Positions 11,131 through 20,219 are shown, numbered from the stretch's first letter. The stretch: DNA of 64,000 bases from JAOUGY01 sp963785075 (GCA_963785075.1 CAWATW010000005.1:115371-179370); one strand, 5' to 3'. A program made the numbers and translations. Notes: generated from the sequence alone by a model not told the origin.

Positions 11131-11360
11131 TGGTCTTCCTCTTCGAGCAGCCGGGCAAGTGCGTCGACCACGGTCACGGCGCCGTCGGCGGCGGCAGCCG
11201 GATCGAGGGGGACGAGCGCTTCGACATCGTCTGCGATCGGTGCCACCCGTTCGGCGTGCGCTCCTACGACGATCAGGCCTTGGCCGTGATCGATTGCCCC
11301 ACCTGCGTGCGAAGACTCGGGCGCAGACTCGAGGTCAGGGGTTTGTGTGGTGTCGGTCAT
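11127..11360 (-). CDS. Small acidic hypothetical protein upstream of tlyA
   Basis: A 77-residue acidic protein beginning MTDTTQTPDLESA with a GQGLIVVGAHAERVAPIADD middle part and an EEEDH tail. I do not recognise the family. It is the first gene of the minus-strand run tlyA-nadK-recN and its stop overlaps the probable CTG start of tlyA. A GTG seven codons upstream is possible, but a GAGAGG element lies between the two candidates and suits the ATG better. The divergent rhomboid gene starts about 40 bases away. Confidence 0.5.
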   Translation of the reverse strand: MTDTTQTPDLESAPESSHAGGAIDHGQGLIVVGAHAERVAPIADDVEALVPLDPAAAADGAVTVVDALARLLEEEDH

Positions 11361-11398
11361 GTGGGCATTATCGCCTCTCACAGTGACAGGAAACGGTC

Positions 11399-12136
11399 TT
11401 GCTGCCGATCAGGGATGACAATCCGACGCATCTCACGCCTGTCGTCAACTGGCTGATCATCGCGGTGGCGGCCGCCGCCTTCTTCCTGGTTCAGCCGAGA
11501 TCCGATGTCGCTCTTGGCAGCTTCCTCTACGAAGAGGCCGCGATCCCATGTGAGATCGTCACCCAGGAGCCGCTTTCTCTCACCGAGATCCAGACGGGTC
11601 GGTGCGACAACGGTGGTGTGGCGCAGTTCCCCGACAAGAGCGTCGCGACGTCGATCGTGGCGTCGATCTTCCTTCATGGGAGCCTGGGACATCTGTTCGG
11701 GAACCTGTGGATCCTGTGGATCTTCGGGAACAACATCGAGGACGAGCTCGGCCACTTCCGATATGCGATGTTCTATGTCGTCAGCGGCATCCTCGCCACA
11801 TTCGCCCACGTGATCGGCAACCTGACCTCCACGATCCCCGTGGTGGGCGCTTCCGGCGCCATCGCTGCGGTCATGGGTGCCTATCTCGTCCTGCATCCCT
11901 CCGCCCGTGTGACCTCGATCGTCCCTCCCTTCTTCTTCCTGCCGTTCCGGGTTCCGGCGGCTGTGTTTCTCGTGCTTTGGCTCATCGGGCAATTTGCGTT
12001 CGCCGGTGCCGACAGCAACATCGCCTGGCAGGCACACGTCGGAGGCTTTCTGGTCGGAGTGATCTATGCGTGGCGCATCAGGCGTCGACGCGCCGCAGAG
12101 GTTCGTGCGGCGGAACCGCGCTGGGACGTTCGGTAG
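11399..12136 (+). CDS. Rhomboid family intramembrane serine protease
   Basis: A 245-residue polytopic membrane protein with a first membrane segment at about 14-31. It has the HGSLGHLFGN motif (93-102) and the catalytic dyad Ser152 in VVGASGAIAAV and His213 in AWQAHVGGFLVG. Between the first two membrane segments lies a 45-residue loop with Cys51 and Cys69, possibly disulphide-linked if extracellular. Rhomboids cleave single-pass membrane proteins within the bilayer; the substrate is unknown. The start is TTG, about 40 bases from a divergent gene. Confidence 0.9.
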   Translation: MLPIRDDNPTHLTPVVNWLIIAVAAAAFFLVQPRSDVALGSFLYEEAAIPCEIVTQEPLSLTEIQTGRCDNGGVAQFPDKSVATSIVASIFLHGSLGHLFGNLWILWIFGNNIEDELGHFRYAMFYVVSGILATFAHVIGNLTSTIPVVGASGAIAAVMGAYLVLHPSARVTSIVPPFFFLPFRVPAAVFLVLWLIGQFAFAGADSNIAWQAHVGGFLVGVIYAWRIRRRRAAEVRAAEPRWDVR

Positions 12137-12156
12137 CCGACACCGGTCCCGCCGGG

Positions 12157-12918
12157 CTACAGGCCCAAATGGGGCGGCAGATCGCTGACGGAGTCAAGAA
12201 CCAGGTCCGGCCGCGGCTCCACCCCCTCTGCCGTGGAGGTGACTCCGGTCAGGACCAGGATCGACGTCCATCCTTCGATCTGTGCCATGGCGAGGTCGGT
12301 GTCGGGTCGATCACCGACCATCCACCTCGGGCCTTCCCCGGACAGCTCGTTGAGGATGGCTCGCATCGGTTCGAATGGTTTGCCGGCGACCTCCGGCTCG
12401 GTCTCGGCCGCTGTTCTCAGGGCGGCGATCATCGACCCCGCACCCGGCATGAGACCATGCGGAGTCGGGAACGTGGCATCGAGATTGGTGGCGATGAACC
12501 TGGCCCCTCGACGGACAGCCGAAGCAGCGCGGGCAAGATTGTCGTAGTTGAGATTCCGGTCGAGACCGGCCACCACCACCCCGGCGACGGCCGGGTCTTC
12601 GGTGCGCTCCAGCCCCGCAAGACCGATCGCCTCCTCGATGCCCGGTCCACCCATGATGAGCGCCGGGCCGTCGGTCGGTGCGAGCAGGGACGCCGCCGCA
12701 ATCGACGACGAGATGAACTGGCCGGGCTCGGCCTCGTAGCCGGTGACCCGCCGGATCTTGGAAGCGCCGTCGAGCTGCGTGCGCCACGAGTTGTTGGTCG
12801 AGAACAGGATCTTCATCCCCGCGGCCTCGATGCGGGCCAGGACGCCGCCGGCGCCGGGCACCACCTCTTCTCCCAGATACAGGACACCGTCGAGGTCGAA
12901 GATGACGGTGCCCCTCAC
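12157..12918 (-). CDS. HAD-IIA family phosphatase (NagD/AraL/PGP-like)
   Basis: A 253-residue HAD hydrolase with motif I FDLDGVLYLG, motif II in LFSTNNS, the lysine in VAGKPFEPM and motif IV VGDRPDTDLAMA. The spacing between motifs II and III fits the C2a cap of subclass IIA, as in NagD, p-nitrophenyl phosphatases and phosphoglycolate phosphatases. In Actinobacteria a gene of this type often lies near tlyA-nadK-recN. The GTG at 12918 overlaps the M20 peptidase stop as GTGA; an earlier reading adds only eight residues. Confidence 0.9.
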   Translation of the reverse strand: MRGTVIFDLDGVLYLGEEVVPGAGGVLARIEAAGMKILFSTNNSWRTQLDGASKIRRVTGYEAEPGQFISSSIAAASLLAPTDGPALIMGGPGIEEAIGLAGLERTEDPAVAGVVVAGLDRNLNYDNLARAASAVRRGARFIATNLDATFPTPHGLMPGAGSMIAALRTAAETEPEVAGKPFEPMRAILNELSGEGPRWMVGDRPDTDLAMAQIEGWTSILVLTGVTSTAEGVEPRPDLVLDSVSDLPPHLGL

Positions 12919-14255
12919 GAAGCCTGTGTCCTGATGCGCCAATCGTCCAACAGGGTCGCCAGCAGCGCCGTGGTGAGTTCAACCGATTCGACGGTCACCC
13001 GCTCGTCGTGGCCGTGGAACATCGCGAGGAAGTCGGCGAACCCGACTCGTTCGTCGAACAGGCCCACCCCGTAGGCGGCGACACCACGGTCGCGGAAGAA
13101 GCGGGCGTCGGTGGAAGCAGGCATCACGGTGGGCACCACCCTGCGACTGCCCGTATGGGCCTCGATCGAGTCGACGATCGATGCCCAGAGAGGATTGTCG
13201 AGTCCAGACGCATTCGCAGCGTGGTCGGCCATCGGGATGAGCTCTATCCGATCGCCCGCCACCCCCATGGCCTTTCTCACATGCTGGTGAACATCCGACC
13301 GAGTCTGTCCTGGGAGAGCCCTCAGGTCGACCTGGGCATCGGCCCCCTCTGCCACCATGTTGGCCTTCACACCTCCCTGGATCACGTTGGGGCTGACCGT
13401 CAGATGTGTGCAGGCGTGTACGTAGGCCGCAAACCGTGGATCTTCCGCTGCCAGGCGATCGATCTCTGCGTCCACCTGGTCGGGATCGGTCAAAGCCGTC
13501 GCCTGACTCGCCTCCAGTGAAAGGGCGGCGACGAAGGCGCGCCACTCGTCTGTGATCACCACCGGCGGCGGTGTCGAGAACAAGCCGTGGAGCGCCTCGA
13601 CCATCGGAGCGAGGGCGTTGTCGGATCCGTATGGCACGGAACCATGGCCCGGCGTTCCGGTCGAGCGCAGCCGGAGCCAGCTCGGGCCCTTCTCCCCCAC
13701 CGCCACCGGATACCCCGGGCCCTCCGAGGTGTCGATCGGCGGGTAGGCGATCTCGGTCAGCAGGTAGTCACACCGCACGAGATCCCATCTGTTCTCGACG
13801 AGGGGTCGGGCGCCGAGGCCACCCGCGTTCTCTTCGTCGGCGACGGCCAGGTACACCAGGTCACCGGGCAGCGGATCGGCGGCCCCGGTGAGAACCGGTT
13901 CGAACACCACGGCCATCGCCGCAGTGAGGTTGAGCATGTCGATCGCACCCCGTCCCCACACGAATCCGTCGGATATCTCCCCGCCGAAGGGGTCCACCGA
14001 CCAGCCTGCCGGATTCACCGGCACCACGTCCGTGTGGCCCATCAACATCAGGGCCGGGGCCGCCGGGTCGGTTCCCGGGACGCGATACACGACCGACTGA
14101 CGACCGGGAGCAGGCTCGAAGACCGTGCCTTCCCTCCCGAAGTACTCGGCCAGCGTTGCGACCGAGCGATGCTCGTGACCCGACTCGGGTGTGCCGTCGT
14201 TCACGCACTGGTTACGGATCAGGGTTGTGAGCAGATCGACCGTGGGGCTCGTCAT
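12915..14255 (-). CDS. M20 family metallopeptidase / amidohydrolase
   Basis: A 446-residue M20 enzyme (ArgE/DapE/carboxypeptidase G2 superfamily). Metal ligands and catalytic residues are visible: His74 and Asp76 in MGHTDVVPV, Asp106 in GRGAIDML, and the Glu141-Glu142 pair in DEENAGG. A late His near MFHGHDER is consistent with the last ligand. The dimerisation domain is inserted after STGTPGHGSVPYG. The substrate (peptide, N-acyl amino acid) cannot be read from sequence. Both ends overlap neighbours by 4 nt. Confidence 0.9.
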   Translation of the reverse strand: MTSPTVDLLTTLIRNQCVNDGTPESGHEHRSVATLAEYFGREGTVFEPAPGRQSVVYRVPGTDPAAPALMLMGHTDVVPVNPAGWSVDPFGGEISDGFVWGRGAIDMLNLTAAMAVVFEPVLTGAADPLPGDLVYLAVADEENAGGLGARPLVENRWDLVRCDYLLTEIAYPPIDTSEGPGYPVAVGEKGPSWLRLRSTGTPGHGSVPYGSDNALAPMVEALHGLFSTPPPVVITDEWRAFVAALSLEASQATALTDPDQVDAEIDRLAAEDPRFAAYVHACTHLTVSPNVIQGGVKANMVAEGADAQVDLRALPGQTRSDVHQHVRKAMGVAGDRIELIPMADHAANASGLDNPLWASIVDSIEAHTGSRRVVPTVMPASTDARFFRDRGVAAYGVGLFDERVGFADFLAMFHGHDERVTVESVELTTALLATLLDDWRIRTQAS

Positions 14256-14638
14256 GAGGTCGGTCCGTCATCATGCAACAGCGATTCCTTCCAACTTCGA
14301 AAGCGAGTATGGGTGGTGCCGTCGGGTCCGGGGCCGGTGCCGGTTCGGCCGTGCAGCCGGAACCGGTAGACCCGCGACCGGTCGACGGCGTCCACTGCGA
14401 GATACCACGCCTCACCGACCGGTGGACCGGCTCGCCACAGCAGGTATCGGCCGATCCGTCGCTTGTACTCGACCGGCTCGTCGAGGTCGTCACCCAGACG
14501 CAACAGCTCGTCGGGTGCTTCCAACCAACCCGAGGCAGGGATCCGAAATGACCTCGTGGGCGTTGATGGAAGCTCGGCTGTGGAGAACTTCTCGTCGGTG
14601 AACGGTCGCTCGCCGACCGGCAGGGCACCATCACTCAT
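14252..14638 (-). CDS. Hypothetical protein, 128 residues
   Basis: I do not recognise the family. The protein has a central part with PASGWLEAPDELLRLGDD, RRIGRYLLWRAGPP and EAWYLAVD, which reads like a small beta-rich fold, and ends with TRFRSWKESLLHDD. No membrane segment or signal peptide. It overlaps the Nudix gene upstream (ATGA) and the M20 gene downstream (ATGA), so it is certainly translated in this operon if they are. Codon use looks like the neighbours. Confidence 0.7.
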   Translation of the reverse strand: MSDGALPVGERPFTDEKFSTAELPSTPTRSFRIPASGWLEAPDELLRLGDDLDEPVEYKRRIGRYLLWRAGPPVGEAWYLAVDAVDRSRVYRFRLHGRTGTGPGPDGTTHTRFRSWKESLLHDDGPTS

Positions 14639-15045
14639 GAGCGCCTCGACAGCGCTTCGAGCAGGGAGGGCATGGTCGGGACGAGCGGGAGCGATCTGGC
14701 GTCGTCGATGGCCACCCAGCGGGCTTCGTCGGCATCGTCGGCGGCCATCAGCTCACCGCCGACCACCCGGCCGACGAAGTCCACGAGGGCGTAATGCCAT
14801 GCCGGCGGGTCTCCCGCTCCGATCGAATCACCGACCCACACCACGGGCCCGACTTCGATCTCGAGCCCCGTTTCCTCCATGACCTCTCGCCGGGCCGCTT
14901 CGCGGAGCGTTTCTCCGTACATGACCTTTCCGCCAGGGACCGCCCACAGTCCACGCCCGGGCTGCCGGCCACGCCTGACCAGCAGGATCTCGGTGCCTTC
15001 GAGCACGGCGACGCCAACACCCGGCGTCGGCACCCGATCAGTCAT
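14635..15045 (-). CDS. Nudix hydrolase, MutT/ADP-ribose pyrophosphatase-like
   Basis: A 136-residue Nudix protein with a complete Nudix box from Gly39 to Leu61 (GKVMYGETLREAARREVMEE, then TGL). The VRRGRQPGRGLWAVPGG lead-in is typical of small MutT/NudG-like enzymes that remove damaged or excess nucleoside diphosphate compounds. It overlaps the GNAT gene by 8 bases and the next hypothetical gene by 4. The precise substrate is not evident. Confidence 0.88.
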   Translation of the reverse strand: MTDRVPTPGVGVAVLEGTEILLVRRGRQPGRGLWAVPGGKVMYGETLREAARREVMEETGLEIEVGPVVWVGDSIGAGDPPAWHYALVDFVGRVVGGELMAADDADEARWVAIDDARSLPLVPTMPSLLEALSRRS

Positions 15046-15517
15046 CGGCGTCGTTGTGGTGCATCACGATGTGTCGAGCCGAGAATCCGCCCTGTTCGAA
15101 GAAGTTCTTGGCAAAACGGTGTCCAGGAAGAACATGGGCGTCGAATCGCGATATCCCGCGCTCGCGCAGAGTCGCCAGCACCAGATCCCGCATCGATTCA
15201 CCGACACCCACGCCTCGAGCCTCCTGGTCCACGAACACCAGGCGTATCGCCCCCAGCTCCAGGCCGGCGCCCTGAGGCAGCACCGGTTCGACTCGTGCCA
15301 TCAGAAAGCCGAACGGATGCTCATCGAAGCTGCCGATCACCGTCGTGTGGTCCGGATCCGTGAGGACCCGATCCCACGACTCTTCGATTGGCTCTGCCAA
15401 GCCATCGGTGATGCCCCACAGGTCGGAGTAGCCCGCCATCTCGTCGGCGAGCTTCCCGTACAGGAAGGTGAGCAGGTCACGGTCTTCGATGGTGGCGAGT
15501 CGGGCTTCGGCGGTCAT
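15038..15517 (-). CDS. GNAT family N-acetyltransferase
   Basis: A 159-residue GNAT protein. The acetyl-CoA pyrophosphate-binding motif appears as DQEARGVGVGESM (Q/R-x-x-G-x-G/A type), followed by LATLRERGISRFDAHV and a C-terminal FFEQGGFS, the usual motif B end. The acceptor is unknown. Its ATG overlaps the stop of the upstream glycosyltransferase as ATGA. Confidence 0.82.
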   Translation of the reverse strand: MTAEARLATIEDRDLLTFLYGKLADEMAGYSDLWGITDGLAEPIEESWDRVLTDPDHTTVIGSFDEHPFGFLMARVEPVLPQGAGLELGAIRLVFVDQEARGVGVGESMRDLVLATLRERGISRFDAHVLPGHRFAKNFFEQGGFSARHIVMHHNDADD

Positions 15518-16248
15518 CGGCTACGGAAGGGTAGCGACGAGGCCAAACGACGCACACCCCACTGCGTGATGAGGGCCATGGCCTCGATCACGATTCGGCC
15601 GCTCATCTTGGATGTCCCGTGCTCTCTGTCACGAAACACCACAGGAACCTCGGTGATCGCCAGTCCTGAGCGTTCGGCCCTCCATGCCATCTCCACCTGG
15701 AACGCGTACCCGGACGCCTGCGCCTCGGCATATCCCAGACGTTCCAGCGCCTCCACTCGAAACGCCCGGAATCCGGCTGTGGCATCGTGCACCCGCATGC
15801 CGAGCATGATCCGGGCGTAGAGGTTCCCGCCGCGAGAGAGCAGGCGGCGGTGGATCGGCCAGTCGGGGGTGCTTCCACCGGGCACGTATCGTGATCCGAT
15901 CACCAGATCGGCACCGTCGTCGATGGCGGCGATCAGGCGCGGCAGATCGTTCGGGTTGTGCGAGAAGTCCGCATCCATCTCCACGACCACCTCGGCACGG
16001 TTGGCGATCGCGTGCGCAAACCCGGCGGCGTACGCAGGGCCGAGACCCTGCTTCGAAGTGCGGTGGAGCACGGCGACCTGGTCGTCCGCGGCCGCGATCT
16101 CGTCGGCCACCTCGCCGGTTCCATCCGGCGACGCGTCGTCGACCACCAACACGCGATAGCCGGCGAGCCGGACCGCTGCGATCATGTGGGCGATGTTCGA
16201 GCGCTCGTTGTAGGTGGGGACGACGACGGTTACGTGCTCAGGCAGCAC
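15514..16248 (-). CDS. Polyprenol-phosphate mannose synthase-like GT2 glycosyltransferase
   Basis: A 244-residue GT2 enzyme of the dolichol-phosphate mannose synthase type. It moves mannose from GDP-mannose to polyprenyl phosphate on the cytoplasmic face, supplying later membrane glycosylation. Motifs are VVVPTYNE at 8-15, VVDDASPDGT at 35-44, the DAD metal-binding triad at 92-94 in EMDADFSHNP, and the C-terminal FRDREHGTSKMS signature typical of Ppm1/DPM1. It has no membrane segments, unlike fused Ppm1 forms. GTG start, overlapping the DUF4193-like gene by 11 bases. Confidence 0.9.
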   Translation of the reverse strand: MLPEHVTVVVPTYNERSNIAHMIAAVRLAGYRVLVVDDASPDGTGEVADEIAAADDQVAVLHRTSKQGLGPAYAAGFAHAIANRAEVVVEMDADFSHNPNDLPRLIAAIDDGADLVIGSRYVPGGSTPDWPIHRRLLSRGGNLYARIMLGMRVHDATAGFRAFRVEALERLGYAEAQASGYAFQVEMAWRAERSGLAITEVPVVFRDREHGTSKMSGRIVIEAMALITQWGVRRLASSLPFRSR

Positions 16249-16690
16249 AGTCGGCGCAGATCATCTTCTTTCGATTCGCAAGCTGGCTCGTCCGCTTCAC
16301 GAGGAAACACGACTGACAAACGAACTCGCCGGTTCGTATCGCCTGTGCTTCGACGTTCAACGTGAGCTCTTCGCGACGGATCGCACGCAGTTCGGCGACC
16401 TCGTCGACCAGCAACGATTCGGAGACCTCGTCGTCCACGAGTTCGAGCTCTTCGGCTTCGAGCTCGTCGAGTGCCTCGTCTCCATCTTCGTCGGCGTCGT
16501 CGTCGGCGTCGTCGTCGGCGTCGTCACCGTCGACAGCAGCGACCACATCGACGTCGTCTTCGAGCTCGTCGTCGGCATCGATCACGTCGATGTCATCGTC
16601 GATTTCGTCCTCGAAGGCGTCTTCGTCTTCGTCGGGGTCGGGCTCGTCGCCGTCTTCGGCTTCGAAGTCTGTTTCTTCGTCATCGGCCAT
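16238..16690 (-). CDS. Highly acidic protein with DUF4193-like C-terminal zinc-binding domain
   Basis: Residues 1-100 are almost entirely Asp and Glu with some Ala/Val; the DNA in this part is a run of GTC/GTCGTC repeats on the plus strand. Residues 118-150 are a compact four-cysteine module: Cys125 and Cys128 in FVCQSCFLV, then Cys145 and Cys148 in ICADCAA, with SQLANRKK between. This matches the end of actinobacterial DUF4193 proteins, whose function is unknown. The acidic part is longer than I expect for that family. Ribosomal or RNA polymerase contact is only speculation. Confidence 0.8.
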   Translation of the reverse strand: MADDEETDFEAEDGDEPDPDEDEDAFEDEIDDDIDVIDADDELEDDVDVVAAVDGDDADDDADDDADEDGDEALDELEAEELELVDDEVSESLLVDEVAELRAIRREELTLNVEAQAIRTGEFVCQSCFLVKRTSQLANRKKMICADCAA

Positions 16691-16715
16691 GGTGAAACCT
16701 CATAGGGCGGGCGGG

Positions 16716-16721
16716 AGTATA
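16716..16721 (-). promoter_or_regulatory. Possible -10 element of the DUF4193-like gene
   Basis: On the minus strand the sequence reads GCGTATACTCC, a good sigma-70 -10 hexamer (TATACT) 26 bases before the ATG. The -35 region is not convincing. The same GTATACT sequence precedes the Mpa/ARC gene. Confidence 0.3.
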
Positions 16722-16785
16722 CGCAGGCTGCAAGTCATTCGTCGGCGCGTGAATCTACAACATCCCAGTAGTCGGCCGGAGCGTC

Positions 16786-17670
16786 TCAGATCTTGATCGA
16801 GACGGCCGCCGGAAGGACCTCCACCTCGACCGGTGTGGAGCCGACGTGATCGCCGTCGACCTCGACCGGCCATGGGACCTCCGTTCGGAGGGTGAAGGAG
16901 GCGAGACTGCGCCGGGTCACCGCCCGGTGTTTGAGATGGACGCCGGCGATGATCCTCGGGACGAGATTGGGCGCCTCCCACTTCTTGGCGTCGATGACCT
17001 GGACGTCGAGCTCACCGTCGACGAGCAGCGCCTTCGGTGCCACATTCCAGCCCCCTGCGAAGAACTGTCCGTTCGCCATGATCACCGCCAGCGCTTTCGA
17101 CCGCAGGCTACGTGAGTATTCGATCTCGATCTCGCAGGCCTTGAAGCCTGGGAAGCGAGCCGCAAAGGCGAGGGGGTAGCGAGCCGGACCGAGTCCGCGG
17201 CCCAGTCGCCGCGCCGTTTCGGCGGCCGCGGCTCCGACACCCGCCTGAGCGATATTCACGAACACCTGCTGCCCCCACTCCCCCTGGATCTGTCCGAGGT
17301 CGATGCGATACTCCCCGGGTCGGGCGAGATGGGCGGCGGCTTCGACGAGATCCTGGGGGATGCCGAAGGTGCGGAGCAGATCGCATCCGGTGCCCGCCGG
17401 GAGTATTCCGATCGGATGGGCGGATGCCGCCAGTTCCGCCTTCACCAGTGCTCCCATCGCCAAGCCCACCGTGCCGTCACCGCCGGCAATGACCAGATGG
17501 CGGCCGCCGGAGACAACGTCTACGACCGCTTCTTGCATCTCGACGCGCCCTGCCACGACCTCGACCACATGGCGGATGCCGAAACGACCGAGCGCGTCCG
17601 TGACGGCCGCCGCCTGGATCGCCTTGCGACCGGCCTGAGGATTGATGAGGACGACAGATTCGGGCGTCAT
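16786..17670 (-). CDS. Diacylglycerol/sphingosine kinase-like lipid kinase (YegS/DagK family)
   Basis: A 294-residue protein of the DAGK catalytic family that phosphorylates lipid alcohols. VLINPQAG at 7-14 starts the fold and the nucleotide loop GGDGT is at 63-67. The second conserved motif is GILPAGTGCDLLR at 88-100: the usual GTxND reads GTGCD, with Cys instead of Asn. The C-terminal beta domain includes NGQFFAGGWNVAPKA. The start overlaps the helY-like gene stop as ATGA. The substrate could be diacylglycerol or another lipid. Confidence 0.87.
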   Translation of the reverse strand: MTPESVVLINPQAGRKAIQAAAVTDALGRFGIRHVVEVVAGRVEMQEAVVDVVSGGRHLVIAGGDGTVGLAMGALVKAELAASAHPIGILPAGTGCDLLRTFGIPQDLVEAAAHLARPGEYRIDLGQIQGEWGQQVFVNIAQAGVGAAAAETARRLGRGLGPARYPLAFAARFPGFKACEIEIEYSRSLRSKALAVIMANGQFFAGGWNVAPKALLVDGELDVQVIDAKKWEAPNLVPRIIAGVHLKHRAVTRRSLASFTLRTEVPWPVEVDGDHVGSTPVEVEVLPAAVSIKI

Positions 17671-20219
17671 CCCACACCCTGGGCCGCTACCACGCCCCGA
17701 TCGACCAGCTTCAGCGCGGTTCGCGCATCTTCGGCGAGAGGCGGGAAGACGTCACGCAGCTGTTTCACGAGGTCGACGAGCTGCCTCGAGACCCGTACGA
17801 AGTCGCCCGCCGCGAGCCGGTCGGCTCCCGGTAGATCGTCGAGGTCGCGGCCCTCGGCCCAGGCATGGGCGGACGGGGCGAACCCTGGGTCGGGGCGCCG
17901 TCCCACCGGAAGCCGATGGTCCCTTTCGGCGGCGGACAGCTCGTCCCACAACTCGAGCAGCCGTTCGTAGCGGGCCGCAAGATCAGGTGACGGCCACACC
18001 GGTTGTGAAGGCTGATCGGTCCTCGGTTCGAACACGAAACAGGAGGCGAATGCAGCCAGCTCGATCGGGTCCAGGCCCCAGAACAGACCACGCTCGATTG
18101 CTTCGACCAACAACAGGTCGAGCTCGTTGTACAGGAAACGGAGACGTTCGCCGCGCTCGGTGAGCGCCCAGCCGTCGAGGTATCCCCAGTCGCTGAGCAA
18201 CGCTTCGATCGAGCGGAACTCGTCGGTGAGCCCAACGCCTTCGCGCCGAAGGTCGGTCCTCAACTGCTCCATCCTCCGCTCGGTCCTTCTCGCCTTTCGG
18301 AGCCAATGGACATGCGAGGTCGCATCTGGGCACGCTGCCACCGGGTGATCGATGGTCACGGACGGGCGGGCATCCACCCGATGCTCCGAAGATGGTATCG
18401 ACCTGAGCTTGCGGAGGACCACCTGGGTGAACTTTCGGTCGTTGCCGCGGTACGGGCGAGGAAACTCGACGATACCCGTCTTGACCGTACCGGATACGAT
18501 CTCGTTCTCTCCGATCGTGGACGTTCGCCCCGAGGTGCTCAACACGAGATGGCGACTGCCGTTCTTGCCGCGCGCAACCCTCCGCAGGACCACGTATCGT
18601 CCTGCTCGTGGCCCGGAGGGGATGTCGATCACCTCGCCCGGGTGGAGATCCCCCGCCAAGGAGCGTGCGCGACCTCGGTCAGAGGACTCGATCATGCTCA
18701 GGTACTCGTCCACCGAGCCGAGCTCACATCCTGCCCTCGCGTATTCGTCTTGCGAACGCTGTTCCAGGTCCCGAAGCGTCTTCTGGGCCGCCTGATGCGA
18801 TCCTTGACGCTGAAACTGGGCAAAGGACGCCTCGAGCAACTCGGTGGCCCGCTCCTCGTCGTAGTTGGCCACCAGATTGGCCGCCATGTTGTAGGTGGGC
18901 CGAAACGACGATCGCAAGGGGTGGCTGCCCACCGAAGCGATCCTGAACACCTGGTCGAGGCGTACGAACCGGGAGTGGAGGACGACGCCGAATCCGACGG
19001 TGTCGATCCCCCGCCGACCGGCGCGCCCTGTGAGTTGTGTGTAGTCGCCCGGCTCGAGCAGCGAATGACCCTCGCCGTCGTATTTGGACAGGCTCTCGAG
19101 CACCACGGTTCGAGCCGGCATGTTGATCCCGAGAGCCAGGGTCTCGGTGGCGAAGACCACCTTGAGGAAGCCGCCGGCGAACAGTTCCTCCACCGTCTCC
19201 TTGAAGGCGGGGACCATCCCTGCATGGTGGGCGGCTACGCCGGCTTCGAGCGCGCTGACCCATCGGCCATAGTCGAGGGCGACGAGGTCGGTATCCGAAA
19301 GGTGCGCCGTGCGCTCCTCGGCGATCGCCCTGATCTGGAGTCTCTGTTCGTGGTCGATCAGCTTCATCCCGTGTTCGAGCACCGACAGGGCCGCCGCGTC
19401 GCACCCGGCCCGCGAGAAGATGAAGTAGATGGCCGGGAGCATTGCCTCCTCGGCCAGGTATTCGATGATCTCTGTTCGGCGCGGCGTGGTGAACCGGTTG
19501 CGTCGGCCCCGTTCCAGTCCGAGGAGGTGTTCGAGCTTCGGATTCTGACGACGCTTGCCGCCCTTCTCCACGAAGGTGGGCAACATCACCAGCCGTTGGC
19601 CACCGACCCGGTCGGCCAGCAAGTACCGACCTTCGAGCGGGACCGGACGCTCGTCGGTGTAGATCAGGGCAGTGTCACCGCGTCTCTCTTCGATCCAATC
19701 GGAGAACTCGTCGGCGTTGGCGATCGTCGCCGACAGGGCGACCATGCGGACATGCCGGGGGGCATGGATGAGAACCTCCTCCCAGACTGCACCGCGGAAC
19801 CGGTCCTGCAGGTAGTGAACCTCGTCGAGAATCACGAACTCGACGTCCGCCACGGCAGCCGGGTCGGCGTAGATCATGTTTCGGAGGACCTCGGTGGTCA
19901 TCACGACGATGGGTGCGCCGCCGTTGATGACGTTGTCGCCTGTCAGCAAGCCCACTCGTTCTCGTCCGTAGTCGGACACGAGATCCCCGAACTTCTGATT
20001 GGAGAGCGCCTTGATAGGCGTCGTGTAGAACACCCGCCGCCCAGAATTGACTGCCAGGTGAATGGCCATCTCCGCCACCAGGGTCTTGCCTGCGCCGGTC
20101 GGGGCCGTCACCACGACGCTCGAGCCGGCGAGCAGAGCCGCGGCAGCCTCTTTCTGAAACTCGTCGGGTTCGTACGGAAGCCTCGAGAAGAACCCGGAGA
20201 GCGGGCCGGATCCGATCAC
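17667..20219 (-). CDS. helY: HelY/Mtr4-like Ski2 family DEAD/DEAH helicase
   Basis: An 850-residue Ski2-like RNA helicase. The protein begins near SRLPYEPDEFQKEA (Q-motif analogue), followed by Walker A APTGAGKT at 39-46, the DEVHY box, the SATIAN motif III, and the motif V/VI region with FATETLALGINMPA and QLTGRAGRRGID. The C-terminal part matches actinobacterial HelY (DSHCT-type end). The GTG at 20219 overlaps the tatC stop as GTGA; a start nine codons earlier is possible. Order helY-tatC-tatA/B-pafC-pafB-pafA is the same in M. tuberculosis. Confidence 0.92.
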   Translation of the reverse strand: MIGSGPLSGFFSRLPYEPDEFQKEAAAALLAGSSVVVTAPTGAGKTLVAEMAIHLAVNSGRRVFYTTPIKALSNQKFGDLVSDYGRERVGLLTGDNVINGGAPIVVMTTEVLRNMIYADPAAVADVEFVILDEVHYLQDRFRGAVWEEVLIHAPRHVRMVALSATIANADEFSDWIEERRGDTALIYTDERPVPLEGRYLLADRVGGQRLVMLPTFVEKGGKRRQNPKLEHLLGLERGRRNRFTTPRRTEIIEYLAEEAMLPAIYFIFSRAGCDAAALSVLEHGMKLIDHEQRLQIRAIAEERTAHLSDTDLVALDYGRWVSALEAGVAAHHAGMVPAFKETVEELFAGGFLKVVFATETLALGINMPARTVVLESLSKYDGEGHSLLEPGDYTQLTGRAGRRGIDTVGFGVVLHSRFVRLDQVFRIASVGSHPLRSSFRPTYNMAANLVANYDEERATELLEASFAQFQRQGSHQAAQKTLRDLEQRSQDEYARAGCELGSVDEYLSMIESSDRGRARSLAGDLHPGEVIDIPSGPRAGRYVVLRRVARGKNGSRHLVLSTSGRTSTIGENEIVSGTVKTGIVEFPRPYRGNDRKFTQVVLRKLRSIPSSEHRVDARPSVTIDHPVAACPDATSHVHWLRKARRTERRMEQLRTDLRREGVGLTDEFRSIEALLSDWGYLDGWALTERGERLRFLYNELDLLLVEAIERGLFWGLDPIELAAFASCFVFEPRTDQPSQPVWPSPDLAARYERLLELWDELSAAERDHRLPVGRRPDPGFAPSAHAWAEGRDLDDLPGADRLAAGDFVRVSRQLVDLVKQLRDVFPPLAEDARTALKLVDRGVVAAQGVG

